Below are positions 54,815-63,318 of a DNA stretch of 64,000 nt, piece after piece. The notes below the pieces were generated by a model that made no database searches, had not been told where the DNA came from, and was given only the letters and a program-made list of their open reading frames with translations. Numbering within the stretch: the stretch's first letter is position 1; the number at the start of each line of letters is the position of its first letter. The stretch covers positions 1 through 64,000 of the forward strand of contig CAZMHI010000009.1 in the NCBI GenBank assembly GCA_964566055.1, written 5' to 3'. This stretch comes from TMED23 sp964566055 (GTDB lineage Bacteria > Pseudomonadota > Alphaproteobacteria > Rhodospirillales > UBA2165). A program made the translations under genes and the position numbers.

Positions 54815-55959
54815 TGGAATATCCCTTTGACGACGACCAAAAGACTTTTAGAGAACATCTTTCCCGCTGGGTTGATGAACGATTAATCCCCCGTGCCGAA
54901 GAATTGGATGAAAGCGGTGACTTTGCCCGGGATCTGTTCAAAGAACTCGGTGAGCTCGGCTATCTTGGTATCAAATACCCGGAAGAATATGGCGGTGCTG
55001 GGTTGGACCAGCGCTATGTCTATTACACCATGATGTGTGAAGAACTGGCACGGGGCTCGATGGGCTTTGCCGCCACGGTCGCCATGCATGGCTCGGCTGC
55101 CTCGCACATGTTGTTCGAGGACGGTACGGAAGAACAAAAACAAAAATATCTGGTACCGGCGCTCAAAGGCGACATGGTCTGCGCCTTTGCCATCACCGAA
55201 CCGCAAGCCGGCTCAGATGCCGCCGCCATCCGCACCCGCGCCGAACGTACCGACGATGGCTGGGTAATCAATGGCAGCAAAATATTTACCTCGAACGGCG
55301 TCCATGCGGATTTTATTACGGTCGTTGCCAAAGTCGATGGCGTCGCCGGAGCAAAAGGCATGGCGTTATTTTTAGTCGACACCAAGACCCCAGGCTTTAG
55401 TGTGGGCCGCCAAATTGAAAAATTCACAACGCATTGTTCGGACACGGCGGAGCTGTTTTTTGAAGACATGAAGCTGCCGCTCGATTGCCGCTTGGGCGGC
55501 GAAGATAGCGACTTTAAAGGCGCTTACCGGATGCTGACCGTCGACCGGATCATTACCGCAGCGATTGCTTTAGGTAATGCCAAGGCGGCTTATCAAGCCG
55601 CGCTGGCCTATGCCCACGAACGCGAGCAGTTTGACCAAACTATTTTTAACTTCCAGGCGGTGCAGTTTAAACTGGTTGATATGTTGGCAACCTTGGAGCA
55701 AGCGCATCTCTATACCTATCACTGCGCGGCCATGGCGGATCGCGGTGAGGATGTCACCAAAGAAGCGGCGATTGCCAAAATTGTCGCTGGTGACGGCGGT
55801 AATGAAATTTGCCAGAAAGCACTTAATATTTTCGGCGGCTATGGGCTGACGATGGAATATCCGGCGCAGCGCTATTTGCGGGATTCTTACTTTCCATTGA
55901 TCGGCGGCGGCACCAGTGACATCATGCGTCTGCTAGCTGCCAGGAAATTGGGGATTTAG
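54814..55959 (+). CDS. Acyl-CoA dehydrogenase family flavoprotein, atypical catalytic site
   Basis: The 381-residue protein has the ACAD features: CAFAITEPQAGSDAAAI (123-139) for FAD/substrate binding, the middle beta domain, and FGGYGLTMEYPAQRYLRD in the C-terminal helices. At the usual MCAD-type catalytic position (IYEGT) it reads IGGGT, with Gly365 in place of Glu. At the position used by isovaleryl-CoA dehydrogenase there is Asp244 (TVDRIITAA). It may use that aspartate, or catalyse a different reaction. Its start overlaps the end of the Mo subunit gene. Confidence 0.93.
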   Translation: MEYPFDDDQKTFREHLSRWVDERLIPRAEELDESGDFARDLFKELGELGYLGIKYPEEYGGAGLDQRYVYYTMMCEELARGSMGFAATVAMHGSAASHMLFEDGTEEQKQKYLVPALKGDMVCAFAITEPQAGSDAAAIRTRAERTDDGWVINGSKIFTSNGVHADFITVVAKVDGVAGAKGMALFLVDTKTPGFSVGRQIEKFTTHCSDTAELFFEDMKLPLDCRLGGEDSDFKGAYRMLTVDRIITAAIALGNAKAAYQAALAYAHEREQFDQTIFNFQAVQFKLVDMLATLEQAHLYTYHCAAMADRGEDVTKEAAIAKIVAGDGGNEICQKALNIFGGYGLTMEYPAQRYLRDSYFPLIGGGTSDIMRLLAARKLGI

Positions 55960-55976
55960 AAGGGGAAATAGTTACA

Positions 55977-56918
55977 ATGTCAAAAGAACGCATCACGGGA
56001 TCATTTGTCGCCCTAATCACGCCGTTTAACGAAGATGGCTCGATTGATTTCGAAGGCTTCCGGACACTGCTGGATTTTCATGAAAATAACGGCACCAGCG
56101 CCGTGCTGATCATGGGGTCAACCGGCGAAGTTTCGATGCTGAGCCCCGAAGAACGTCATCAAATTGTGACAGAGACCCTGAAACATAAATCTGGAAAGAT
56201 GCTGTTTTACTATGGCTGCACCGGACCTCATACCCAGGCAACCATTGACTACGTAGCCCACGCCGCCAAGGAAGGCGCTGACGGCGCCATTATCGCGGCG
56301 CCGGCTTATATCTGCGCCTCGAACGAAGATATTGTTCAGTATTTCCTCGAGGTTGCCGATGCCAGCGATATTCCCATTGGTATTTACAACAATCCGCCGC
56401 GGGTGAAAACCGATCTGACGACGGCTGATATTGTCCGTCTGGCCGATCATCCCAACATTGTCGTCAACAAGGAATCAACCACCCGGGTCGGTCAGGTCGC
56501 TCAGCTGTGCGCGGCCAAGCCGGATCTGTCGCTGATGTGCTGCTGTTCTCCCAATCTGGGTCTGGTTGTGCCTTTGATGGCTCTCGGCGGACACGGTACG
56601 GCGAATATGACCGGCAATCTTATCCCGCAGGAAATGGCCATTATATCCACACCCTGGCAGGATGACGGTGACGCTTTTAACTGCCGCGAAGCTTGGCTCA
56701 AAAACCTGCCGATGTTGCATTTCGCTTATTCGGAAACAAATCCAGTGGCTGTAAAATCCCTAATGCAGGCAATCGGCATGCCGGCCGGGCCCTTAAGACG
56801 CCCCCTCAGGCCTTTAAATCCCCAAGCCCTGCAAGTGGGCTTGGATATCGTGCGCGATCTGGAACTGGATAAAAAGTATGGCTATTCGCTGAAATCGGCG
56901 CTGGCAGCTGCAGAATAG
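55977..56918 (+). CDS. Dihydrodipicolinate synthase/N-acetylneuraminate lyase family protein
   Basis: A 313-residue class I aldolase of the DapA superfamily. The Schiff-base lysine is Lys165 in NIVVNKEST and the catalytic tyrosine Tyr137 in IGIYNNPPR; the GTTGE loop appears as GSTGE (47-51). It is longer than DapA and divergent in the substrate pocket (APAYICASNED), and it ends a catabolic run, so it more likely cleaves or deaminates a 2-oxo acid in that pathway than makes lysine. It begins 17 bases after the acyl-CoA dehydrogenase. Confidence 0.9.
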   Translation: MSKERITGSFVALITPFNEDGSIDFEGFRTLLDFHENNGTSAVLIMGSTGEVSMLSPEERHQIVTETLKHKSGKMLFYYGCTGPHTQATIDYVAHAAKEGADGAIIAAPAYICASNEDIVQYFLEVADASDIPIGIYNNPPRVKTDLTTADIVRLADHPNIVVNKESTTRVGQVAQLCAAKPDLSLMCCCSPNLGLVVPLMALGGHGTANMTGNLIPQEMAIISTPWQDDGDAFNCREAWLKNLPMLHFAYSETNPVAVKSLMQAIGMPAGPLRRPLRPLNPQALQVGLDIVRDLELDKKYGYSLKSALAAAE

Positions 56919-57240
56919 ACGCCACCATCACCTTTTAAGCCACATCTCCATACCATCTGGCTGCCGGTTTGGGTAATCACTTTGCTCACCACGTAACTGT
57001 CGTTAATTTCAACCAAAGCGGATTTAAATTATCTTCCTTAGGAGAGTCAATTATTGGCTAAAACAATGTGTTTTGCCGAGGCTTGAGGGCTGCTGCATAC
57101 CCTAATATTCTAATTCTAAGTTGATGAAAATGTTGAGATATGCCATCTTCGATTGAAATCTATTAATATATTGTCAGATTTTTAACTACATAATGAATGC
57201 GTTAAAGCGAGGTCCAATTTAGTAAGGAAAGAGTTTAAAA
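56919..57240. other. Intergenic region after the catabolic operon
   Basis: 322 AT-rich bases without a credible gene. A stretch at about 56995-57012 (AACTGTCGTTAATT) loosely recalls the REP unit found elsewhere but is not palindromic. The end holds the likely promoter of the receiver-like gene. Confidence 0.4.
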
Positions 57241-57762
57241 TTGTCCGTAGCTTATAACTTTTCTGAAATAACAATTTTTATTGTCGAGGAAAATCCGTTT
57301 CTTCGCGAATTGCTATCGGATTTGTTAAAACAATTTAAGCCCAAAAAAATTTACACTGAATCCAAATGTGACATTGCCTTAGAGCGCATAACTGAAATTA
57401 TGCCAGACATCATTTTTGCCAGCTGGACCCCGATGTCTGAAATCATTCACCTCTTCAAAAATGTGCGCCACAGTCCTAACGATAATCTAAGCGAAATACC
57501 GATTATCGCCATCACGTCGTATACCGAAAAGAAATACGTGATTGCGGCCAGGGATCTGGGTATGAGCGAATATCTCGCCTTGCCGCTATCGGCGAAATCG
57601 GTTTACGCCCGCATCTGTAAGCTCATTGAGAAACCAAGAAATTTTGTCCGCTCGGCCGTCTATTGCGGACCTGATCGGCGCGTTAAAAAAATTGTCTATC
57701 CGGGTGAAGAGCGCCGCAAAGAAAGCGCAGAATCGGAAGACGCAGAGCAAGTCAGCGCCTGA
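57241..57762 (+). CDS. Degenerate receiver-domain protein
   Basis: A 173-residue protein with a CheY-like fold: FIVEENPFLREL keeps the acidic pair (Glu16, Glu17) and IAITSYT the conserved threonine, but the phosphoacceptor position is Ser61 in IFASWTPM and the conserved lysine is Leu114 in YLALPLS. It is thus a pseudo-receiver unlikely to be phosphorylated in the normal way. The tail has the GPDRR...GEERR motif frequent in alphaproteobacterial single-domain receivers. Start is TTG after AGGAAAGAG. No kinase gene adjoins it. Confidence 0.85.
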   Translation: MSVAYNFSEITIFIVEENPFLRELLSDLLKQFKPKKIYTESKCDIALERITEIMPDIIFASWTPMSEIIHLFKNVRHSPNDNLSEIPIIAITSYTEKKYVIAARDLGMSEYLALPLSAKSVYARICKLIEKPRNFVRSAVYCGPDRRVKKIVYPGEERRKESAESEDAEQVSA

Positions 57763-57871
57763 CATAATTTTTAATACCCGCCCATTCTCTATTTCTTAAA
57801 AACTCAAAGACACTTTAGGTGTGGGATTAGTTATGTATACTTATTGCTCTTAAATGGGGGAGGTATTGATT

Positions 57872-58492
57872 ATGGGTCTTACTGTGATTGGGGCCGGTTT
57901 CGGCCGCACCGGAACGGAATCGATGAAAACCGCCTTGGAAATGCTGGGGCTCGGTCCCTGTCAGCATATGAAAGTCCTGCTGGCGGATCCAAAGCAGGAA
58001 GCCTATTGGCGCCAAGTCCTCAAAGATGAGCAGCAGGGCAATCTACCGGATTGGGATGAGGCCTATGCCGGCTATAATTCCGGTGTTGATTGGCCGACCG
58101 CCTATTATTGGCGCGAACTTGCTGACTTTTATCCGGAGGCAAAAATCCTGCTGACCGTCCGGGATGCCGAGGCTTGGTACAAAAGTATCGCCAACACCAT
58201 TTTAAAAGTTGTCCAGAAACTGTCAGATCCGGACTCCATCGGCCTCAAAATGATCAATGAAGGGGTCTTCCATAACCGTCTCGAAGACCGCGATTACACC
58301 ATCGCGCTTTATGAAAAACATAACGCCGAGGTGCGAGCTGCCTTTCCGCCGGAGCGATTATTAGAGTATAATCTGGGTGATGGCTGGGAGCCGCTCTGTG
58401 AGTTCCTGGAGATACCGGTGCCGGATGAGCCCTACCCGCAAAGCAATGCCGGTGATGAGTTTCATGAGTTTTTTGACAAACGAGTTAGTTAA
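57872..58492 (+). CDS. Sulfotransferase-family protein
   Basis: A 206-residue protein beginning MGLTVIGAGFGRTGTESMK, where GFGRTGT is the PAPS 5'-phosphosulfate loop, with ILLTVRDAEAWYKS as the 3'-phosphate-binding segment (family VRDP.. S). The short length and the sequence match a widespread group of bacterial sulfotransferase-like proteins of unknown substrate. I chose the ATG at 57872, eight bases after GGGGGAGG; an ATG at 57854 lies before that site. It is 12 bases upstream of the RdhA-like gene. Confidence 0.9.
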   Translation: MGLTVIGAGFGRTGTESMKTALEMLGLGPCQHMKVLLADPKQEAYWRQVLKDEQQGNLPDWDEAYAGYNSGVDWPTAYYWRELADFYPEAKILLTVRDAEAWYKSIANTILKVVQKLSDPDSIGLKMINEGVFHNRLEDRDYTIALYEKHNAEVRAAFPPERLLEYNLGDGWEPLCEFLEIPVPDEPYPQSNAGDEFHEFFDKRVS

Positions 58493-58504
58493 TGGAGCAC
58501 AGTT

Positions 58505-59770
58505 TTGAGTAATTACCCGCGCAATGAGCCGGAACGGCTGACTGTGGAAAACCAGCCGAGCAGTGAAGGTAAATATAGCGAGATTGGTGAATTGCACCGC
58601 GATGACGATGAATTTTGCGGTTTTGAAATTCTCGATAATTTTGAGCGCTTTAATCAAACCAACGATATCTATACGCGCGGCCAATGGGATGAACGCATCA
58701 GATCGGAAAAAGTTCTCAATTGGTTCAAGGGCATGTTCCGGCCCGGCATCGGCGTTAAAAAAAGCGAAGGCTATCAGGCCCGAGATTTTGCCATGAAGAA
58801 CGCCGGCTGGATGGCTACCAATCTTATCATCGAACGCAATCTCAAAGGTGACCGGGTTGATGGCTTCCTGGATTACATTCAGGAATTCTGCCCGCCTCAT
58901 ACCGAAAAAATGGAAATCGAGTCAGTCGAACAAATGACCGCCGAGGTTAAACATGCCTGTCTGACATTCGGCGCCAGCGATGCCGGTATCACGGCTTACG
59001 ATCCGCGCTGGCATTACACCAAGAATTTCTCGACCAAAACCCTGTCGGAAAAGGAATATGGCATTCCGGAAGATTTGCCGAACGTGATCGTGGTGCTGAC
59101 CGAAATGGACCATGAGGTCATTCGCACCTACCCCTCGGCAACCGCAGGTGTCACCGTCGGCAATGGCTATTCCCATGATTGCGCCATGACGCTCTCGATC
59201 GCCACCTATATTCAGAACATGGGCTACCGCGCGGTGGCGACTGTAAACGACACCTCTCAATGTATTCCCTATGCCATCCAGGCCGGGCTCGGTGAATACG
59301 GGCGCAATGGTATGCTGATCCATCCGAAGTTTGGCCCACGCATGAGGATTGGCCGCATTCATACTGATTTGCCGCTCAATCACGATAAGCCGATACGGTT
59401 TGGCGTGCGTGAATTCTGCGAGGTTTGCCGCCGCTGCTCTGATGGCTGTCCGCCGAGCGCGATCCCGGACGGCCCACCTCAGGACGAGATCATCAATCAG
59501 TCAAACATTGTCGGTATTAAAAAGTGGACCGTCGATGCGGAGAAGTGTTTCAAATTCTGGGTCAACCAGGGCACCGAATGCGGCGTTTGCATGCGGGATT
59601 GTCCCTATAATAAAGACACCTCCAGCTGGCTCGTTCAGAAGTACCATCAGATGTGGCTAAAGCTGGCGGCCTCGCCGTTCAAAAAGCTCGCCTTGTGGCT
59701 GGATATCAAGCTTGGCTTCGGTGGCCGCTTGCGCCCCAATGACTATTGGTCAAAGATACTGAAAAAGTAA
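58505..59770 (+). CDS. Reductive dehalogenase (RdhA)-like protein, cytosolic
   Basis: The 421-residue protein matches the RdhA catalytic core: NGYSHDCAMTLSIATYIQNMGY in parts (220-241), VPYAI-like CIPYAIQAGLGEYGRNGMLI (253-272), GPRMRIGRIHTDLPL, then two [4Fe-4S] motifs, Cys305, 308, 311, 315 and Cys348, 359, 362, 366 (FCEVCRRCSDGCPPSAI, CFKFWVNQGTECGVCMRDCP). No Tat signal and no membrane-anchor gene is present, so a soluble, non-respiratory enzyme using cobalamin is expected. Dehalogenation, demethylation or epoxide-type reduction are all possible. Start TTG. It is followed by an acyl-CoA ligase after 20 bases. Confidence 0.88.
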   Translation: MSNYPRNEPERLTVENQPSSEGKYSEIGELHRDDDEFCGFEILDNFERFNQTNDIYTRGQWDERIRSEKVLNWFKGMFRPGIGVKKSEGYQARDFAMKNAGWMATNLIIERNLKGDRVDGFLDYIQEFCPPHTEKMEIESVEQMTAEVKHACLTFGASDAGITAYDPRWHYTKNFSTKTLSEKEYGIPEDLPNVIVVLTEMDHEVIRTYPSATAGVTVGNGYSHDCAMTLSIATYIQNMGYRAVATVNDTSQCIPYAIQAGLGEYGRNGMLIHPKFGPRMRIGRIHTDLPLNHDKPIRFGVREFCEVCRRCSDGCPPSAIPDGPPQDEIINQSNIVGIKKWTVDAEKCFKFWVNQGTECGVCMRDCPYNKDTSSWLVQKYHQMWLKLAASPFKKLALWLDIKLGFGGRLRPNDYWSKILKK

Positions 59771-59790
59771 ATACTAGTTAGCGGGGGATC

Positions 59791-61323
59791 ATGGATAAGC
59801 GCACATTCGGCCAGGTTCTGAACGCCAATATGACTCACCATGGCAATCGAATTGCGATTATCGATGGGGCTGCCAGCTGGACTTACGCTGAATTTGGCGC
59901 CCGCGTTTTCAAGCTGGCGAACATTCTGGACGAGCTTGGTTTGAAACGGGGTGACCGCTTTGCCATTCAGGCCAAGAACGGCCGGGCTTTTGAAGAATTA
60001 CGCTGGGCCGGATATGTCAGTGGTATCGTGCCAGTAGCGATCAACTGGCGGCTGGCCCCGCCTGAGATTAAGCATGTGCTCGAAGATTCCAGCTCGAAAA
60101 TCATTTTTATCGATGAAGAATTTGTCGCCGTCTATGACAGTGCTGAGTTAGACCAATGGCAGGCCGGGCTGCAGCCCATCGGCCCTGGTTTAGAAGCGCA
60201 AATTGAGCAGGCATCAACGGCTGAAACCAATCCCGGCGTCAGCCCCGATGATGACGCCCTGTTGCTGTATACCGGCGGCACCACCGGGCGCAGCAAAGGT
60301 GTGCGGCTGAGCCATTGGAATATTATTTCCTGCGGCCTGGCTTTCGGTCTCGGCGTCGGTGCCCGGCCGGATGGGGTTTTTCTCCATGTCGCGCCGATGT
60401 TTCACTCAGCTGATTTACTCTCAACCGGGTGGTTTTTGACCGCTGGCGCGCATTGTTATATGCCGGCTTTTTCCCCCGCCGGTTTTCTGGAGATTGTCCA
60501 GGATAGCAAAGTCAGCGCCACGGTGACCGTACCGGCCATGCTGATGGCCATCGTGAGTGGAGCCGGTGGTGCCAACGTCACGGATTTTAATTTGTCATCG
60601 CTCAAAACGCTTATTTTTGGTGCCTCACCGATGTCCTTTGAATGGACCGAGCGTGTCGCCAAGGCCTTCCCCGATGCCGGTTTCCTCAACTGCTATGGGC
60701 TCACCGAAACCTCACCGGACTTAACGATTTTTAACGCGGCTGAGTTCCGGGCCGCCATTGAAAGCGGCGAGCGCGACGGTATTGTCAACTCGGTCGGCAA
60801 ACCCAACATGCTGGTGGATTTGCGCGTGGTCGGCAGCGATGGTCAGGATGTCGCCCCGGGCGAAGTCGGCGAGCTGTGGGCACGCGGGCCGAACATCATG
60901 CAGGGCTATCTCAATTTGCCCGAAGAAACCGCAGCCGCCCTCACCGATGGCTGGCTGCATACCGGTGATATGGCGCGCATCGATGAGCAGGGCTTTGTCT
61001 ATCTTTTGGACCGGCTGAAGGATTTGGTCATCACCGGCGGCGAAAATGTTTATTCATCAGAGGTCGAAGCTGCCTTGCACCGCCATCCTGCTGTCAGCGA
61101 GGCCGCCATTATCGGTATCCCCGATGAAAAACTCGGCGAAGCCCTGTTTGCCGTCATTGTCTTACGCCCCGAAGAAGAGGTCAGCGACGAAGACCTCATT
61201 GCTCACTGCCGGGATTTGATCGGCGGCTACAAAATCCCCCGCCAATACGCCTTCGTCGAGGCCCTCCCCAAAAGCGCTTTGGGTAAAGTTCTCAAAGCGG
61301 AGTTGAGGGCGGCGTACGGTTAG
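59791..61323 (+). CDS. AMP-binding acyl-CoA ligase
   Basis: A 510-residue adenylate-forming enzyme with LLYTGGTTGRSKGVRLSH as phosphate loop (about 152-169), NCYGLTETSPD as A5, WLHTGDMARIDEQGFVYLLDR as A7/A8 in pieces and the terminal lysine in ALGKVLKAEL. It resembles medium-chain or aromatic acid CoA ligases. It may supply a CoA thioester to the RdhA-like or Mo-hydroxylase pathways. GCGGGGGATC precedes the ATG. Confidence 0.93.
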   Translation: MDKRTFGQVLNANMTHHGNRIAIIDGAASWTYAEFGARVFKLANILDELGLKRGDRFAIQAKNGRAFEELRWAGYVSGIVPVAINWRLAPPEIKHVLEDSSSKIIFIDEEFVAVYDSAELDQWQAGLQPIGPGLEAQIEQASTAETNPGVSPDDDALLLYTGGTTGRSKGVRLSHWNIISCGLAFGLGVGARPDGVFLHVAPMFHSADLLSTGWFLTAGAHCYMPAFSPAGFLEIVQDSKVSATVTVPAMLMAIVSGAGGANVTDFNLSSLKTLIFGASPMSFEWTERVAKAFPDAGFLNCYGLTETSPDLTIFNAAEFRAAIESGERDGIVNSVGKPNMLVDLRVVGSDGQDVAPGEVGELWARGPNIMQGYLNLPEETAAALTDGWLHTGDMARIDEQGFVYLLDRLKDLVITGGENVYSSEVEAALHRHPAVSEAAIIGIPDEKLGEALFAVIVLRPEEEVSDEDLIAHCRDLIGGYKIPRQYAFVEALPKSALGKVLKAELRAAYG

Positions 61324-61359
61324 GCTATTCCGTCTACCCATCTCTGGCTATACTGACTT

Positions 61360-62490
61360 ATGCCTCCCGCCTCCGACATATCCCGGCGTGCGTTTTTAGC
61401 TGGCAGCGCATGCTTGGCTCTGACCAGCTGCGTAACCACCGCCAATCGTGATCCAGCCGTTATCGGCACGGCCCCTCTGAAAGACCGGGCGGCGAAGAAA
61501 GGCCTGCTCTATGGCGCTGAAGTCGTGCCCCGCCTTTTGACCAATCCGGATTACGCCGCCCTGCTGATCCGGGATGCTGGGATATTGGTGCCGGGCAACG
61601 CCCTTAAATGGGGACCGCTGGAGCGCCGGCGGCATCGAACCCGATTTGACGCTGCCGATGCGGTAGCTGATTTTGCCGCCACGCACGGCATGGCGATGCG
61701 GGGCCATACGCTGTTGTGGCACAACCAGATTCCGCGCTGGCTTCCGGGCGCCCTAAAAGGCAGCAAAAGCAGCGCCGCCAAAGTCATTACTGACCACATC
61801 GAAACTGTCGCCGGACATTATCGCGGACGCATGTATAGCTGGGATGTCATCAACGAAGCAATCGAGCCCAATCATGGACGCAGTGATGGACTTAGAAAAA
61901 GTCTCTTTTTCGATGCTCTTGGTCCCGACTATATTGAGATCGCTTTCCGCGCCGCCGCTGCTGCCGACCCCAAGGCCAAACTGGTTTTTAACGAATACGG
62001 ACATGAATGGGGCTGGGATGTCGGCTGGCAGCGCCGCCGGCATACGCTGAGATTGCTAGAAAATCTGCTTAAAAAAGGCGTGCCGGTCCACACCCTTGGC
62101 ATCCAGGGCCATCTTGACCCGGGTGTTGAAGGTGCGATGGACATGAACGCGCTTGGCGGTTTTTTAGATGAAGTGGCGGATTTGGGCCTCAACATTGAGG
62201 TCACCGAACTTGATGCCCGCGACACCTCGATCAATGGCAGTATCATTGCCCGCGACAACAGTGTGGCGGACGCCTATGCGCGTTTTTTAGACGTTGTTTT
62301 GGCCCGCCCCGCCACCAAAACAGTACTGACCTGGGGCATCACGGATCGTTATTCCTGGCTGACCCGTCACTTTCCTCGCTCCGATGGCGACCGGGTGCGG
62401 GGGCTCCCCTACAGCGCAGACTATAAACGCAAACCCGCCTGGTACGCGCTGGCGGCCGCTTTTGATGCCGCACCGGGAAGGGCGGGATAA
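61360..62490 (+). CDS. GH10 endo-1,4-beta-xylanase, Tat/lipoprotein signal
   Basis: A 376-residue glycoside hydrolase family 10 enzyme. The N terminus ISRRAFLAGSACLALTSC has twin arginines (9-10) and a lipobox ending at Cys24, so export by Tat and lipidation are likely. The acid/base Glu166 is in WDVINEA and the nucleophile Glu283 in IEVTELDAR; the substrate segments GHTLLWHNQIP, NEYG and GIQGHLD are present. It should hydrolyse xylan-type beta-1,4 linkages. No other polysaccharide gene adjoins it. Confidence 0.94.
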   Translation: MPPASDISRRAFLAGSACLALTSCVTTANRDPAVIGTAPLKDRAAKKGLLYGAEVVPRLLTNPDYAALLIRDAGILVPGNALKWGPLERRRHRTRFDAADAVADFAATHGMAMRGHTLLWHNQIPRWLPGALKGSKSSAAKVITDHIETVAGHYRGRMYSWDVINEAIEPNHGRSDGLRKSLFFDALGPDYIEIAFRAAAAADPKAKLVFNEYGHEWGWDVGWQRRRHTLRLLENLLKKGVPVHTLGIQGHLDPGVEGAMDMNALGGFLDEVADLGLNIEVTELDARDTSINGSIIARDNSVADAYARFLDVVLARPATKTVLTWGITDRYSWLTRHFPRSDGDRVRGLPYSADYKRKPAWYALAAAFDAAPGRAG

Positions 62491-62511
62491 AGCTCTGGCC
62501 ATGGCAAAGGC

Positions 62512-62530
62512 TGGTGACCCCGAGAGGATT
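62512..62530. repeat. 19-base copy of the tRNA-Arg 3' end
   Basis: TGGTGACCCCGAGAGGATT occurs here and at 62658-62676, where it is the complement of the CCA end, acceptor strand and part of the T arm of tRNA-Arg. The copies are 146 bases apart. It may be an attachment-site remnant or a tRNA-derived repeat. Confidence 0.7.
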
Positions 62531-62625
62531 GGCTACGCTGCGCTCCGCCGCGTCTGCGTCGCCGGACTGTGTGTCCGTCTCCTGGGCGTCGAACGGGTGC
62601 GAACCTCACTGAGGCGCCCAATTGC

Positions 62626-62652
62626 AAAAAACCCACTTGAAGGTGGGTTTTT
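62626..62652 (-). terminator. Rho-independent terminator of tRNA-Arg
   Basis: AAAAACCCAC and GTGGGTTTTT are perfect ten-base arms around a six-base loop; read on the minus strand the stem is followed by a T-run. It starts six bases after the encoded CCA end. Confidence 0.85.
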
Positions 62653-62657
62653 GTAAT

Positions 62658-62734
62658 TGGTGACCCCGAGAGGATTCGAACCTCTGACCTACAGATTAGG
62701 AATCTGTCGCTCTATCCGACTGAGCTACGGGGCC
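62658..62734 (-). tRNA. tRNA-Arg (CCT anticodon)
   Basis: The complement reads GGCCCCG for the 5' acceptor strand, a normal D arm (AGCTCAGTCGGATAGAGC), an anticodon arm with loop TTCCTAA (anticodon CCT), a T arm with GGTTCGAATCC and the 3' strand CGGGGTC, discriminator A and encoded CCA. All stems pair, with one G-T in the acceptor. It reads AGG codons. Confidence 0.96.
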
Positions 62735-62796
62735 GTGCGATAATTCTAAGTGAAGGGAGGCCCGGCGTCATTAGCCAATTCAGGCGGGCCGGAAAC

Positions 62797-63318
62797 TTAC
62801 TGCAGCGGCAGGGAGTAATAGATCGTGGCTGTTTCGGTGCCGGGATTTTTATCACCCAGGCTGGCGTTGGAATAATGCGAGATGGCCAGGCCCAGCCTTG
62901 CCCTATTGTCAAACCGGTAGGCAATTTCCAGCTGCGACCTGAACTCAACCTTATGACCAAGATCGAGCTTTGAGTTGCCGCCCCAGTAATAATGCGGGGC
63001 AAAAGACGGGGTCATAACAAAGCGGCGGCCCAAAAACAGATCGATCAGCACACCGGCGCCGACAAAACCCTGCTGGGTGCTGGTATAAGCACCGGCGGCA
63101 AAGGGCTTAAAAATGCCGAATTTTTTATCCGAGCGGTATTCAATACGAAACTCCGCCCCTTTTTCTTTTTTGCGGTTAAAATCGTAAAAGCCCGCACCAA
63201 AAGACAAAAACGCCGGATCATCTTTCTTGGCATCCTGCGCCCACACGGGTGCCAGCGGCATTACAGCCAATGCCACCAACAAACTGATAAATATTTTAAA
63301 CAATGTAAGCGTTTTCAC
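62797..63318 (-). CDS. PagL-like lipid A 3-O-deacylase (acyloxyacyl hydrolase family)
   Basis: A 173-residue outer-membrane beta-barrel-type protein with a signal peptide (about 1-27, cleavage near VWAQ). Near the C terminus SHYSNASLGDKNPGTE supplies His148, Ser150 and Glu162, the His-Ser-Glu set and 14-residue spacing of PagL. The protein ends in an aromatic-rich strand typical of barrels. It would remove the 3-O acyl chain from lipid A. It lies downstream of tRNA-Arg's 5' end by 62 bases. Confidence 0.88.
   Translation of the reverse strand: MKTLTLFKIFISLLVALAVMPLAPVWAQDAKKDDPAFLSFGAGFYDFNRKKEKGAEFRIEYRSDKKFGIFKPFAAGAYTSTQQGFVGAGVLIDLFLGRRFVMTPSFAPHYYWGGNSKLDLGHKVEFRSQLEIAYRFDNRARLGLAISHYSNASLGDKNPGTETATIYYSLPLQ

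Noticed and set aside
56990..57015. Further REP unit
   Set aside because: Only a partial match (ACTGTCGTTAATT) and no palindrome; could be chance.
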